From assembly GCA_002428805.1 (NCBI GenBank), contig DIXX01000062.1, positions 1 through 48,634 of the forward strand: a DNA stretch of 48,634 nt. Reading direction: 5' to 3'. Within the stretch, counting starts at the first letter, position 1. Each line of letters starts with the position of its first letter. Below are positions 1 through 7,669 of the stretch, piece after piece. Position numbers and translations under genes: made by a program. The notes beneath the pieces are model-generated. The model was not told the origin of the DNA and did no database searches. It saw only the letters and a program-made list of their open reading frames with translations. This stretch comes from Cetobacterium sp. UBA6069. GTDB lineage: Bacteria > Fusobacteriota > Fusobacteriia > Fusobacteriales > Fusobacteriaceae.

Positions 1-566
1 ATTAATCTGTCTACTCCGTATAGAGCTACTCTTCTGTAGTCTCCGATTATTCTTCCTCTTCCGTAAGCATCTGGTAATCCAGTTACGATTCCTGATCTTC
101 TTACAGCCATCATATCTTCAGTATAAGCTGAGAAAACTCCTTCATTATGAGTTTTTCTATATCTTGAGAATATCTCTTTTGTTATTGGATCTATTTCATA
201 TCCGTAAGCATTAAGAGAGTTCTCAACCATTCTTAATCCACCTTTTGGATAAATTCCTCTCTTTAATGGTGCATCTGTTTGAAGTCCTACGATTGATTCG
301 TTTTCTTTTGAGATGTACCCAGGTCCATAAGTGTCAATAGCTTGTGGAGTTCTAGTTTCTGCATCGTAAACTCCCTTTTCAATTTCTACTTTGAACATTT
401 CTGTTAATTTTGACCAAACAGCTTTTGTGTTTTCAGTAGCTCCTGCTAGGAAAGCCTCATCACCAGTGTATGGTGTGTAGTTGTTTTGAATGAAATCTCT
501 AACATTAATTTCTTTCTTCCATAAATTTCCTTTGAAATCTGACCAGTAAGATTGTAAGTTTTCCAT
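1..566 (-). CDS. pflB: Formate C-acetyltransferase (pyruvate formate-lyase), 5' part only
   Basis: Pyruvate formate-lyase converts pyruvate and CoA to acetyl-CoA and formate in the cytoplasm using a glycyl radical. The window holds the first 188 codons; the catalytic cysteine pair and the C-terminal glycyl-radical loop lie beyond the left edge. The N-terminus reads MENLQSYWSDFKGNLW and the last visible part reads SGIVTGLPDAYGRGRIIGDY, a highly conserved PFL block. The ATG at 566 follows a strong AGGAGG ribosome binding site. It stands alone behind its own consensus promoter at 659-687. With the PFOR at 7670-11251 this gives the cell two routes from pyruvate to acetyl-CoA. No activase gene is visible here. 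Confidence 0.95.
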   Translation of the reverse strand, partial: MENLQSYWSDFKGNLWKKEINVRDFIQNNYTPYTGDEAFLAGATENTKAVWSKLTEMFKVEIEKGVYDAETRTPQAIDTYGPGYISKENESIVGLQTDAPLKRGIYPKGGLRMVENSLNAYGYEIDPITKEIFSRYRKTHNEGVFSAYTEDMMAVRRSGIVTGLPDAYGRGRIIGDYRRVALYGVDRL

Positions 567-658
567 CTTTGTTTCCTCCTGAATGGATTATAATTTATAT
601 ATATTCCACTTATATTTTTGGTAAAAGCTCTGTTAAGCTTCACTTAATTTTCAAGGAG

Positions 659-687
659 ATTATAGCACAAATAATAATTAGTGTCAA
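659..687 (-). promoter_or_regulatory. Sigma-70-type promoter of pflB
   Basis: On the minus strand a perfect TTGACA (687-682) and perfect TATAAT (664-659) are separated by 17 bp. The predicted transcript starts near 652 and has a leader of about 86 nt before the pflB ATG. The leader can form a small imperfect hairpin (GTGAAGCT pairing with AGCTTTTAC). An 11-bp palindrome, TTAACGGTTAA, lies upstream at about 703-713 and could be an operator, but nothing in the sequence proves it. Confidence 0.8.
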
Positions 688-750
688 ACTTTTCCAGACT
701 TTTTAACGGTTAATTTTATACTAAATTAGTGGTTATTTTTTAATTATTTT

Positions 751-1479
751 TTACTTTTTTTCGTTAGCTACCAATTCTTGAACAATCTCACTTAGATTTC
801 TGCTATTTTCTAAGTACATTTTCTTCAAATCTATCGGTTTTCCTACAGTTACACGTACCTTTTGATTAGGGTTAATTTTTACATTTTTTCTATTTTGAAC
901 AAAAAAAGTTCCATCAATTGTCACTGGTAGAATGATTCCTTCTGTTTCTGTAGCTAATTTAAAGCTTCCTTTTTTAAAAGTTCCTATTTCTCCCGTTAAT
1001 GTTCTTTCTCCTTCTGGGAATATAACTGTTGGATATCCCTCTTTAACTATATGAACAGCTTTTTTTATACTTTTAATTCCCTCTCTTGGATTTGATCTAT
1101 CTAAAAATATACATTTACTCATTTTCATCCACATAGAATAAAAAGGCCAATTCTCCATCTCTTTTTTCGCTACAAATCCTAAAGGTAAATCAAGTGCTGC
1201 AACTAAAACAGGAATATCTAAATTACTTTGATGGTTTGCTACTACAACTATCCCATCCTCTCTTTTTAACTTTCTATACCCTTTTTCATCTAAGTAAAGA
1301 ACTTCTAAATCTATTTTAGCGGCTTTAATTAAACTTAAACATAGTTTTTCTTTTAAAATTTTTCTCGCCTCTAACGGAGCTTTATCACTAGACATCTTTT
1401 TTATTTTTCTAGTATTAAATATAGTTATATACGCAAAATTAAGTAGTGCTACAAACGTAACCTTTATAAGTGTTAACAT
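751..1479 (-). CDS. plsC: 1-acyl-sn-glycerol-3-phosphate acyltransferase (PlsC family)
   Basis: This enzyme acylates lysophosphatidic acid to phosphatidic acid at the inner membrane, the second acyl transfer of phospholipid synthesis. The family motifs are in order: NHQSNLD (residues 82-88, the NHX4D catalytic block), FLDRSN (125-130), FPEGER (154-159, the EGTR-type block) and ILPV (183-186). A hydrophobic N-terminal segment (about residues 4-21) probably anchors it. The 242-aa length is typical. The ATG has an AGGAGG site four bases upstream and overlaps the recX stop by 7 bp, so translation is probably coupled. It is the last gene of the LPS-core/recA unit; no clear terminator is seen after it. 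Confidence 0.93.
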   Translation of the reverse strand: MLTLIKVTFVALLNFAYITIFNTRKIKKMSSDKAPLEARKILKEKLCLSLIKAAKIDLEVLYLDEKGYRKLKREDGIVVVANHQSNLDIPVLVAALDLPLGFVAKKEMENWPFYSMWMKMSKCIFLDRSNPREGIKSIKKAVHIVKEGYPTVIFPEGERTLTGEIGTFKKGSFKLATETEGIILPVTIDGTFFVQNRKNVKINPNQKVRVTVGKPIDLKKMYLENSRNLSEIVQELVANEKK

Positions 1480-2033
1480 TCTTCCTCCTGTTTTCTAGTC
1501 ATAATTTTTTTTATATCTCCGTAAGAATAACCTTTTCTCATAAGTGAAGCTATTTTCTTCTGCTCATCTCTAGACCCTAATTTATCCCAAGCTTTTGACA
1601 ACTCTTCGAGTTCATCATCTTCTTCATAATCATTCAAAGTATCTTTTATAACCTCAGATGAAATACCCTTTAATTTCAAATCATATTCGAGTTTCTTTCT
1701 TGCACCTTTTTTAGTTTTTATAAAATTTTTAGCATACTCAACATCGTCTAAATACCCTAATTCTTCTAAAGTTTTTATAACTTTCAAAATCACTGTTTTT
1801 TCCCAATATTTTTGTAAAAGCTTTGTTTGTAGATCTTTTTTACTATAATCTCTTTTGGCTAAATAATAGTATGAAGTAGAGAGAGTAGCTAACTCTAACA
1901 CTTGTAAGTATTCTTCGTGAGATAGCTCCTCTCTCTTTTTTAAATCATATTTATTTACTATTTCGTTGTTCAATCCAATATTTAAGCCATTTTCAAAGAG
2001 ATAATTATTCTTCAATAATCTCTTCAGCTTCAA
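1473..2033 (-). CDS. recX: Regulatory protein RecX
   Basis: RecX binds RecA filaments and modulates their assembly. The 186-aa protein is basic and helical, with the family segments [15 protein letters not shown] (59-73) and [14 protein letters not shown] (92-105). The position directly after recA is classical. The chosen ATG lies inside the last codons of recA, giving an overlap of 29 bp, and the 3' end overlaps plsC by 7 bp, so all three genes seem translationally coupled. A later start would shorten the divergent N-terminus; the exact start is less certain than the identity. Confidence 0.87.
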   Translation of the reverse strand: MKLKRLLKNNYLFENGLNIGLNNEIVNKYDLKKREELSHEEYLQVLELATLSTSYYYLAKRDYSKKDLQTKLLQKYWEKTVILKVIKTLEELGYLDDVEYAKNFIKTKKGARKKLEYDLKLKGISSEVIKDTLNDYEEDDELEELSKAWDKLGSRDEQKKIASLMRKGYSYGDIKKIMTRKQEEEC

Positions 2034-3078
2034 TATTATCCTCTCCTTCAGATGTATGAAGTACTATAGTTTTTTTCGCTAAAAGTTGATTTACTTTCTC
2101 TTCAATTGCAGCTAGCAACTCTGGTTCAGTTTCTAATCTAGCTTTTACATTCTCTTTTCCTTGTCCTAGTCTGATATCTCCAAAACTAAACCAAGCTCCT
2201 GATTTTGCAACTATATCATTGTCTAAAGCCATATCCATTATCTCTCCAACTCTAGATATACCCTTTCCATACATGATTTGGAATTTTGCTTCTTTAAATG
2301 GAGGTGCTACTTTATTTTTAGTTACTTTTACTACTGTTTCGTTTCCTATTACTTCCTCGCCTTGCTTAACGCTTCCGATTCTTTTCACTTCCATTCTAAC
2401 TGAAGAGTAGAATTTCAGAGCTTTTCCACCTGTCGTAGTTGTTTGAGGGCCAAAACTAAATCCACCAATTTTATCTCTAACTTGATTTATAAATATCATA
2501 GTTGTTTTTGATTTATTTATTGAACCTGTTAATTTTCTTAAAGCTTTCGACATAAGTCTTGCTTGTAGACCCATTTGTTGATCTGACATCTCTCCATCTA
2601 TCTCTGCTTTTGGAACTAAAGCAGCTACTGAATCGACTACTATTATATCAATCGCTCCTGATCTTACTAACATATCTGCAATTTCTAATGCTTGCTCTCC
2701 AAAGTCTGGTTGAGAGATTAACAGCTCATCTACGTCTACACCTAAAGCTTTTGCATAAACAGGATCTAAGGCATGCTCTGCATCTATAAATGCTGCAACT
2801 CCTCCTAGTTTTTGTGCTTGAGCTACTACATGTAAAGCTATAGTTGTTTTACCTGAACTTTCAGCTCCGTAAACTTCTATAATTCTACCTCTAGGCACCC
2901 CTCCTAATCCAAGGGCTAAGTCTAAATTTATACTTCCTGTTGAAATCACTTCAATGTTCATTCCTTGGTTTTCACCCAGTTTCATTATTGAACCATCACC
3001 AAAGTCTTTTCTAATCTGCTTTAACGCTGTTTCTAATGCTTTTGACTTATCTGTTGTTTCTACTGACTTTTTTGCCAT
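2005..3078 (-). CDS. recA: Recombinase A
   Basis: RecA forms ATP-dependent filaments on single-stranded DNA and catalyses homologous pairing. Walker A is GAESSGKT (71-78), Walker B IIVVDS (145-150), loop L1 [12 protein letters not shown] (159-170) and loop L2 is around 199-221 with the [13 protein letters not shown] block. The product is 357 aa. I placed the start at the ATG beginning MAKKSVET because GGAGG lies just upstream and homologues begin there; the frame stays open 22 codons further upstream but without support. The gene starts only 5 bp after a heptosyltransferase gene, with no promoter or LexA-like box in the gap, so it probably depends on the LPS-core operon transcript or on a promoter inside the preceding gene. 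Confidence 0.98.
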   Translation of the reverse strand: MAKKSVETTDKSKALETALKQIRKDFGDGSIMKLGENQGMNIEVISTGSINLDLALGLGGVPRGRIIEVYGAESSGKTTIALHVVAQAQKLGGVAAFIDAEHALDPVYAKALGVDVDELLISQPDFGEQALEIADMLVRSGAIDIIVVDSVAALVPKAEIDGEMSDQQMGLQARLMSKALRKLTGSINKSKTTMIFINQVRDKIGGFSFGPQTTTTGGKALKFYSSVRMEVKRIGSVKQGEEVIGNETVVKVTKNKVAPPFKEAKFQIMYGKGISRVGEIMDMALDNDIVAKSGAWFSFGDIRLGQGKENVKARLETEPELLAAIEEKVNQLLAKKTIVLHTSEGEDNIEAEEIIEE

Positions 3079-3083
3079 TTCAA

Positions 3084-4082
3084 CTACCTCCCATTTTTTT
3101 CTATTATCTCCATTATACTTGTTGCACTCAACTTTTTCATACAATTAAAATGTTTTTGTGGACATACTTTATCTCCATGTAAACTACAAGGTGAACAAGG
3201 TTCATTTAAATAGATTAATTTATTATTTTCATCATACTCAAACATCTCTGGACTAGTTGGTCCAAAAATTACAAAAGTTGGGCATTTTACTCCTCTAGCT
3301 ATATGAAACGGTCCCGAGTCATTAGTAACTAAAAATTTAGCTTTTGAAAGTAATGCTCCACTCTCTTTAAGAGTCAATTTTCCTGCTAAATTAATTGCTA
3401 TTCCACCACTTAACTCTTTTATTTTTTCACACATCTCATATTCTGAAGCAGACCCTATTATTATAGGTTTTTTCCCATATTTATTATAAAGGAGTTTTGA
3501 CAATTCTGCAAACCCTTCTTTTGTCCATTTCTTCGTTTCCTTTGATGCACCTGGGGCTATCATCGGAACATTTTCGTATTCCATACATAATGACTTCAAT
3601 TTCCCCATATCTTTTTCTTCAAAACTAAATGTCAAATCTTCTCCATTGTATTCTAACCCTAAAACTTTAAAAGCCCCAAAATAATTTTTTATTATTGTAT
3701 TGTCAACTTTATATTTTATAGCTTTAGTTTTTACTAATATTGTTTTTAAAAAGCCTCTTTTTTTATAAGTATATACCTTACTTCCTATTGTATTGCTTAT
3801 TATTTTTGACCTCACCTTTGAATGCAGGTCAAATACATAATCATAGTTATTTTTCTTCAACTCTTTTCCAAAAGCTATCATATTTTTTAATCCATCGTGC
3901 TTTTTTTTATTAAATAATATCAAATTATCTATATAAGGGCATCCTAAGATAGAATCTTTAAAATTTTCCATAACCAAAAAATCTATAACTATATTAGGAT
4001 ACTTTTTTTTCAACTCTTTCAATACAGGTGTTGTAAGTATAACATCCCCTATTGAACTAAGTCTTATAATTAAAACTCTCAA
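3084..4082 (-). CDS. ADP-heptose:LPS heptosyltransferase, GT9 family
   Basis: GT9 enzymes add heptose from ADP-heptose to the growing LPS inner core at the cytoplasmic face. The N-terminus [20 protein letters not shown] is the typical first Rossmann strand and acceptor loop. The C-terminal domain has [10 protein letters not shown] (177-186), [10 protein letters not shown] (253-262) and FGPTSPEMF (273-281). A C-terminal cysteine set (C296, C299, C307, C314) is shared with the GT9 at 4759-5772. The start appears to be TTG, preceded by an AAGGAAAG site and lying immediately after the stop of the kinase gene. Which heptose it transfers cannot be told from sequence. Confidence 0.9.
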   Translation of the reverse strand: MRVLIIRLSSIGDVILTTPVLKELKKKYPNIVIDFLVMENFKDSILGCPYIDNLILFNKKKHDGLKNMIAFGKELKKNNYDYVFDLHSKVRSKIISNTIGSKVYTYKKRGFLKTILVKTKAIKYKVDNTIIKNYFGAFKVLGLEYNGEDLTFSFEEKDMGKLKSLCMEYENVPMIAPGASKETKKWTKEGFAELSKLLYNKYGKKPIIIGSASEYEMCEKIKELSGGIAINLAGKLTLKESGALLSKAKFLVTNDSGPFHIARGVKCPTFVIFGPTSPEMFEYDENNKLIYLNEPCSPCSLHGDKVCPQKHFNCMKKLSATSIMEIIEKNGR

Positions 4083-4083
4083 T

Positions 4084-4755
4084 TTATCTTTCCTTTCCTC
4101 GAATTGTTTTTTTTATTTTCCCAATCCAATGCAGGTAATTATTCAAACCCTTTGCTAACTTATAACTCAAAGTAGTTTTGTCATAGATATCTATTTCTTT
4201 ATGACAACTTTCCTCTAAATATATAAATTCGTATATCTCCCCTGCTTTTCCATACTTATTTCTTATTAGTTTTACATCTATCAAATAAACTTCCTCTTTT
4301 AAAATCATAAAATTATCAAGTTGTGAATCTCCATGTAAATATCCTTTTTTATGAATTCTTTCTAACTCATCTCTTACTAGAGATAAATCAGAAATTGTTG
4401 CTGATCTTCCTTCTAAATAAGAACTTATAAAAAAAGAATCAAAAGACATACCAAAAACTCTTTTTTCCCAATACATAATTGGAGTTGCTCCTTGAAATCC
4501 CAACTTTGATCTTTTTAAAGAGTTATTGTACTCTCTTCTACTTTCACTGCCTCTAAAAAGAGATAAAAATCTTTGCCATACTCTTCTATTTTTTTCTCGT
4601 GGTACTTTATAAACATATGATTCTCCATCAACCTCTATTAAAAGAACATAACTTCTATTATCATCTTTCAATACCTTCAATATCGTAAACTCTTTATTTT
4701 TTATCTTATTTGGTAAGTTAAAATTTATAAGATTATTACAAATCACCTTCTCCAT
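4084..4755 (-). CDS. LPS core heptose kinase-like protein (WaaY/RfaY family)
   Basis: The 223-aa protein resembles the WaaY family, small kinases with a protein-kinase-like fold that phosphorylate core heptose. Visible kinase signatures are a lysine in the VYKVPRE strand (K50), the catalytic loop HGDSQLDNFM (141-150, with D143 and N148) and LIDVK (158-162, D160 as the metal-binding aspartate in place of DFG). It lies between two heptosyltransferase genes with gaps of 1-3 bp, which supports a core-heptose substrate. GAGG precedes the ATG. Other small kinase-fold sugar kinases are the alternative; substrate is inference from context. Confidence 0.78.
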   Translation of the reverse strand: MEKVICNNLINFNLPNKIKNKEFTILKVLKDDNRSYVLLIEVDGESYVYKVPREKNRRVWQRFLSLFRGSESRREYNNSLKRSKLGFQGATPIMYWEKRVFGMSFDSFFISSYLEGRSATISDLSLVRDELERIHKKGYLHGDSQLDNFMILKEEVYLIDVKLIRNKYGKAGEIYEFIYLEESCHKEIDIYDKTTLSYKLAKGLNNYLHWIGKIKKTIRGKER

Positions 4756-4758
4756 AAT

Positions 4759-5772
4759 TTACCTCTTTAAAGCTGCTAAAATTTTATAAAATACTTCTTC
4801 TGGCTTTATATCTAACATACACTTAAAATGTCCTTTTGGGCACTTATTTCCACCATGAATTCCACAAGGTCTACAAGGTAAATCACTCACTTCTAAAACC
4901 TCACTGTTTTGACTCCATGGAAAAAATCCAAACTCTTTTACAGTCGGACCAAACAAAGCAATTATTTTTGTACTTTTAAAAGCCGAAGCTATATGTATCG
5001 GTGAAGAATCATTAGTTAATACAACCTTTGATCTTTTTATAACTTCTGCTAACTCTAAAAGAGTTGTCTTTCCTCTTAAATCAAGTACTCCAGAAGATTT
5101 ATGTACATTTAAAAACATCTCCTCTTTTCCACCTATAACTACAACACTTTTATTATTTGCAACCAATAAATCAATAACTTTATTGAAGTATTCTAAAGGC
5201 CATTTTTTAGTAAACCACTTACTTCCAGGAGCAACTACTACAACATCTCTATTAAACAAATCATTTTCTTTCCAAATTTCATCTATCTTTTGAATATCTT
5301 TCTTACTTGGATACAACTCTATCGGATAGTTCTCCTTTAAATCTTTAGGTAAATCTCCATCTACAAAAGAAAGTAGTTTTTCTACCTCGTGCTTAGTTTT
5401 ATCGTATTTTATTTTATTTGTAAATAAAATTGCACCACTTGCTGTGTCATATCCTACTCTTTTAGGTGATCTTGTCAGCCATGAAAGTATAGAACTTCGT
5501 AAATATCTGTGAGGAGTTAACACTAAATTAAAATTCTCATATCTCAGCCTTCTTCCTAATGCAACAAGTCCTTTAAATCCAGAGTGAGCTCCTCTTTTAT
5601 CATATTCTATTACCTCTGTTATATTTTCATTATTTCTTAATATACTAGCACCAACTGGAGTTGTTACATATGTTATTTTTGCTTCTGGATGTATATCTTT
5701 TATCCTTTTTATCAAAGGAGTAGATAACACTATATCTCCAATAAAAGCTGTGTGTATAATCAATATTTTCAC
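4759..5772 (-). CDS. ADP-heptose:LPS heptosyltransferase (heptosyltransferase II-like), GT9
   Basis: The second GT9 enzyme of the cluster, 337 aa, most like heptosyltransferase II (WaaF/RfaF). Motifs: MKILIIHTAFIGDIVLSTP at the N-terminus, RSPKRVGYD (101-109), APGSKWFTKKW (181-191), TNDSSPIHIA (253-262), FGPTVKEFGF, then C300, C303, C311 and C318 in a CxxC-x7-C-x6-C arrangement near the C-terminus. The start codon is GTG, with GGAGAG six bases upstream, and it follows the previous gene by 2 bp. The assignment to WaaF rather than WaaC is a judgement from overall resemblance. Confidence 0.88.
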   Translation of the reverse strand: MKILIIHTAFIGDIVLSTPLIKRIKDIHPEAKITYVTTPVGASILRNNENITEVIEYDKRGAHSGFKGLVALGRRLRYENFNLVLTPHRYLRSSILSWLTRSPKRVGYDTASGAILFTNKIKYDKTKHEVEKLLSFVDGDLPKDLKENYPIELYPSKKDIQKIDEIWKENDLFNRDVVVVAPGSKWFTKKWPLEYFNKVIDLLVANNKSVVVIGGKEEMFLNVHKSSGVLDLRGKTTLLELAEVIKRSKVVLTNDSSPIHIASAFKSTKIIALFGPTVKEFGFFPWSQNSEVLEVSDLPCRPCGIHGGNKCPKGHFKCMLDIKPEEVFYKILAALKR

Positions 5773-5774
5773 TA

Positions 5775-6800
5775 TTATCTCTCCAATCTTTTTATTATCT
5801 CTTGAACTATTTTCTCTTCAACATCCTCAGTATATGAATCAAAATCTTTATGTTTATAATTCTCTTTACTATTTTCATCCGGAATTATATAAGTCACATC
5901 CTCGTTTCCAAATATTCCCCACCTTGTAGGACTCTGAGTTGGTTTTTTAGGATATAATGCAACTATACTTTTTTGTAAAGATCCTGCTATATGTGTTGGT
6001 CCTGTTGAACCTCCAAAATAAACTTTAGATTTATTTATTACTGCTCCAATATTTAATAGCTCTCCACCATTTGCAAATAAATAAACTCTATCTCTATCAA
6101 TCTTTTCAATTAAGCTCAATCCTCTATCCTCATCTGATATATGAGCGGTTATAACCACATCTAAATTTTCCTGTCTATCTATAATTTTTCTTATAAGTTT
6201 TGAGTACTGTTCATCTGTTATATTTTTTGCTGACCCACCCATAAATGGATTTACAACCAATACTTTTTCACCTATATTATTATCTTTAAAAAATTTCTCC
6301 GCTGATTCAATATTGCTTTTATCCAAATAGATAGCAGTATTTATTTCAAATCTTTCTTCGAAAAGTTTTTTATCTAATTTTTTTACTAAATCTAGATTAT
6401 ATTCAGCTTCATGCTTAATAGACTTTGATCTTTTTTGAAGAACACCCTTATTAAAAGTGAAAAATGATTTTAATTTTGAAAAAGGACCTATTTTAACTTT
6501 TGCCTTACTTGCTTTTGCTAATTGCATAACAAAATCATCAACATATAAAGCGATAAATACATCAGCATTGAAATATCTGATTTTTTCTAACAACTCTTTT
6601 TGTCTATATCTATCTATTTGAACTACCCTATTTATATAGGGTAAATTTTTTACTATATTATAGTTATAATTTCTAACTAACAGAGTTATCTCAGCATCCG
6701 GGTACATTTTTCTTACCATAAAAAAACTTGGGATTGATAAAATTAAATCGCCTATTTTATCTGTTCTTGCTATTACTATTCTCTTGTAAGTACGAGTCAT
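5775..6800 (-). CDS. Glycosyltransferase family 9 protein (third heptosyltransferase-like)
   Basis: A 341-aa GT9 protein: KRIVIARTDKIGDLILSIPS at the N-terminus, an NPFMGGSAKN loop (184-193) and GGSTGPTHIA (263-272). It differs from its two neighbours in lacking the C-terminal four-cysteine set and in the GGST rather than TNDS form of the nucleotide-sugar motif, so it probably acts on a different acceptor or linkage. The ATG at 6800 is supported by a GGGAG site and overlaps the preceding GT2 gene by 44 bp; a later start would remove the first Rossmann strand. Confidence 0.85.
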   Translation of the reverse strand: MTRTYKRIVIARTDKIGDLILSIPSFFMVRKMYPDAEITLLVRNYNYNIVKNLPYINRVVQIDRYRQKELLEKIRYFNADVFIALYVDDFVMQLAKASKAKVKIGPFSKLKSFFTFNKGVLQKRSKSIKHEAEYNLDLVKKLDKKLFEERFEINTAIYLDKSNIESAEKFFKDNNIGEKVLVVNPFMGGSAKNITDEQYSKLIRKIIDRQENLDVVITAHISDEDRGLSLIEKIDRDRVYLFANGGELLNIGAVINKSKVYFGGSTGPTHIAGSLQKSIVALYPKKPTQSPTRWGIFGNEDVTYIIPDENSKENYKHKDFDSYTEDVEEKIVQEIIKRLER

Positions 6801-7545
6801 TTTTATACATCTCCCTCAATTTAAAGTATTTTATCATCGAATACAATGAGCTTGTTGAAGCTATAACAAATCCTTCTACTCCATCTAAAAATCCTAATCT
6901 AAAAATATACATTCTTAAGAATTTATAAAAAGGATTGATTACAATATCAAAAACATTTACTTTTTTTCCTTTTTTATAGTAATCTTTTGCTCCCTCTGTT
7001 GTATATCTATTAAATCGATTAAAATAATCTTCCATCGTCAAATACGAATGATGAAAAATATCCTCTTTTATCTTGTGAATCTCTTTATTCGTTTCAAAAG
7101 CTTCGTGAACTGTATTATCATTAAATTTTCCTGAACCTTTTTTAAATAATCTAATCGCATAAGAAGTTCCCCAACCACCATGTTTTAACTCTTTTCCAAA
7201 ACATACTGACAATCTGTTTATCTTAAAAATCTCTTTAGTATTACTTTCATCTCTAGTAACTTCTTCTATTTTTATCTTAAGTTTATCAGAAATCTCTTCA
7301 TCTGCATCTATATTTAAAATCCAATTCCCACTACATTTTTCAATAGCTGAATTTCTTTGAGGTCCATACCCTTTCCAAGATTCAGTGTAAAATCTTGCCC
7401 CAAACTCTTTTGCTATTGCCTCTGTTGAATCAGTTGAACCACTATCTACAATAACTATCTCATCTGCTAAATCTTTAACCGATTCCAATGTTTTTCTCAG
7501 AATTTTTTCTTCATTAAAGGTTATCATCGCAACAGATATTTTCAT
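6757..7545 (-). CDS. Glycosyltransferase family 2, LPS core type (WaaE/KdtX-like)
   Basis: A 262-aa GT2 enzyme. The N-terminus MKISVAMITFNEEKILRKTL, DSGSTD (34-39), the QRN block (63-65) and the metal-binding NIDADE (79-84) fit the family. The layout and the HGGWG and HEAFE segments in the C-terminal half resemble LPS core beta-1,4-glucosyltransferases (WaaE/LgtF group), which add glucose to inner-core heptose. It is first in the LPS unit, behind a promoter at 7580-7608. The sugar is not determinable from sequence alone. Confidence 0.86.
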   Translation of the reverse strand: MKISVAMITFNEEKILRKTLESVKDLADEIVIVDSGSTDSTEAIAKEFGARFYTESWKGYGPQRNSAIEKCSGNWILNIDADEEISDKLKIKIEEVTRDESNTKEIFKINRLSVCFGKELKHGGWGTSYAIRLFKKGSGKFNDNTVHEAFETNKEIHKIKEDIFHHSYLTMEDYFNRFNRYTTEGAKDYYKKGKKVNVFDIVINPFYKFLRMYIFRLGFLDGVEGFVIASTSSLYSMIKYFKLREMYKNDSYLQENSNSKNR

Positions 7546-7579
7546 TTTTTCACCCTCTCTTTTTTACTACTTACTTTTA

Positions 7580-7608
7580 ATTATATCAAATTATACGTTA
7601 ATTTACAA
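7580..7608 (-). promoter_or_regulatory. Promoter of the LPS-core/recA unit
   Basis: On the minus strand TTGTAA (7608-7603) and TATAAT (7585-7580) are spaced by 17 bp, 35 bp ahead of the GT2 ATG. The -10 element is perfect; the -35 matches four of six bases. Confidence 0.6.
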
Positions 7609-7620
7609 AAAAGTTTTGGA

Positions 7621-7656
7621 ATAAAAAAAGAGATAAGGTATCTCTACCTTATCTCT
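7621..7656 (-). terminator. Intrinsic terminator of the PFOR gene
   Basis: A perfect 12-bp stem, AGAGATAAGGTA with TACCTTATCTCT (7629-7640 and 7645-7656) and a 4-nt loop, is followed on the minus strand by a run of seven T. It separates PFOR from the LPS unit. Confidence 0.92.
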
Positions 7657-7669
7657 ATAATTCAAAGAA

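Noticed and set aside
446..643. A small minus-strand open frame covering the pflB start and leader
   Set aside because: It overlaps pflB in another frame and has no ribosome binding site.
3079..3083. LexA/SOS box in front of recA
   Set aside because: The gap is only 5 bp and I saw no LexA-like palindrome there or around the promoter at 7580-7608.
3079..3144. RecA with a 22-residue N-terminal extension
   Set aside because: The extension overlaps the upstream gene, has no ribosome binding site, and RecA proteins begin at the downstream ATG.
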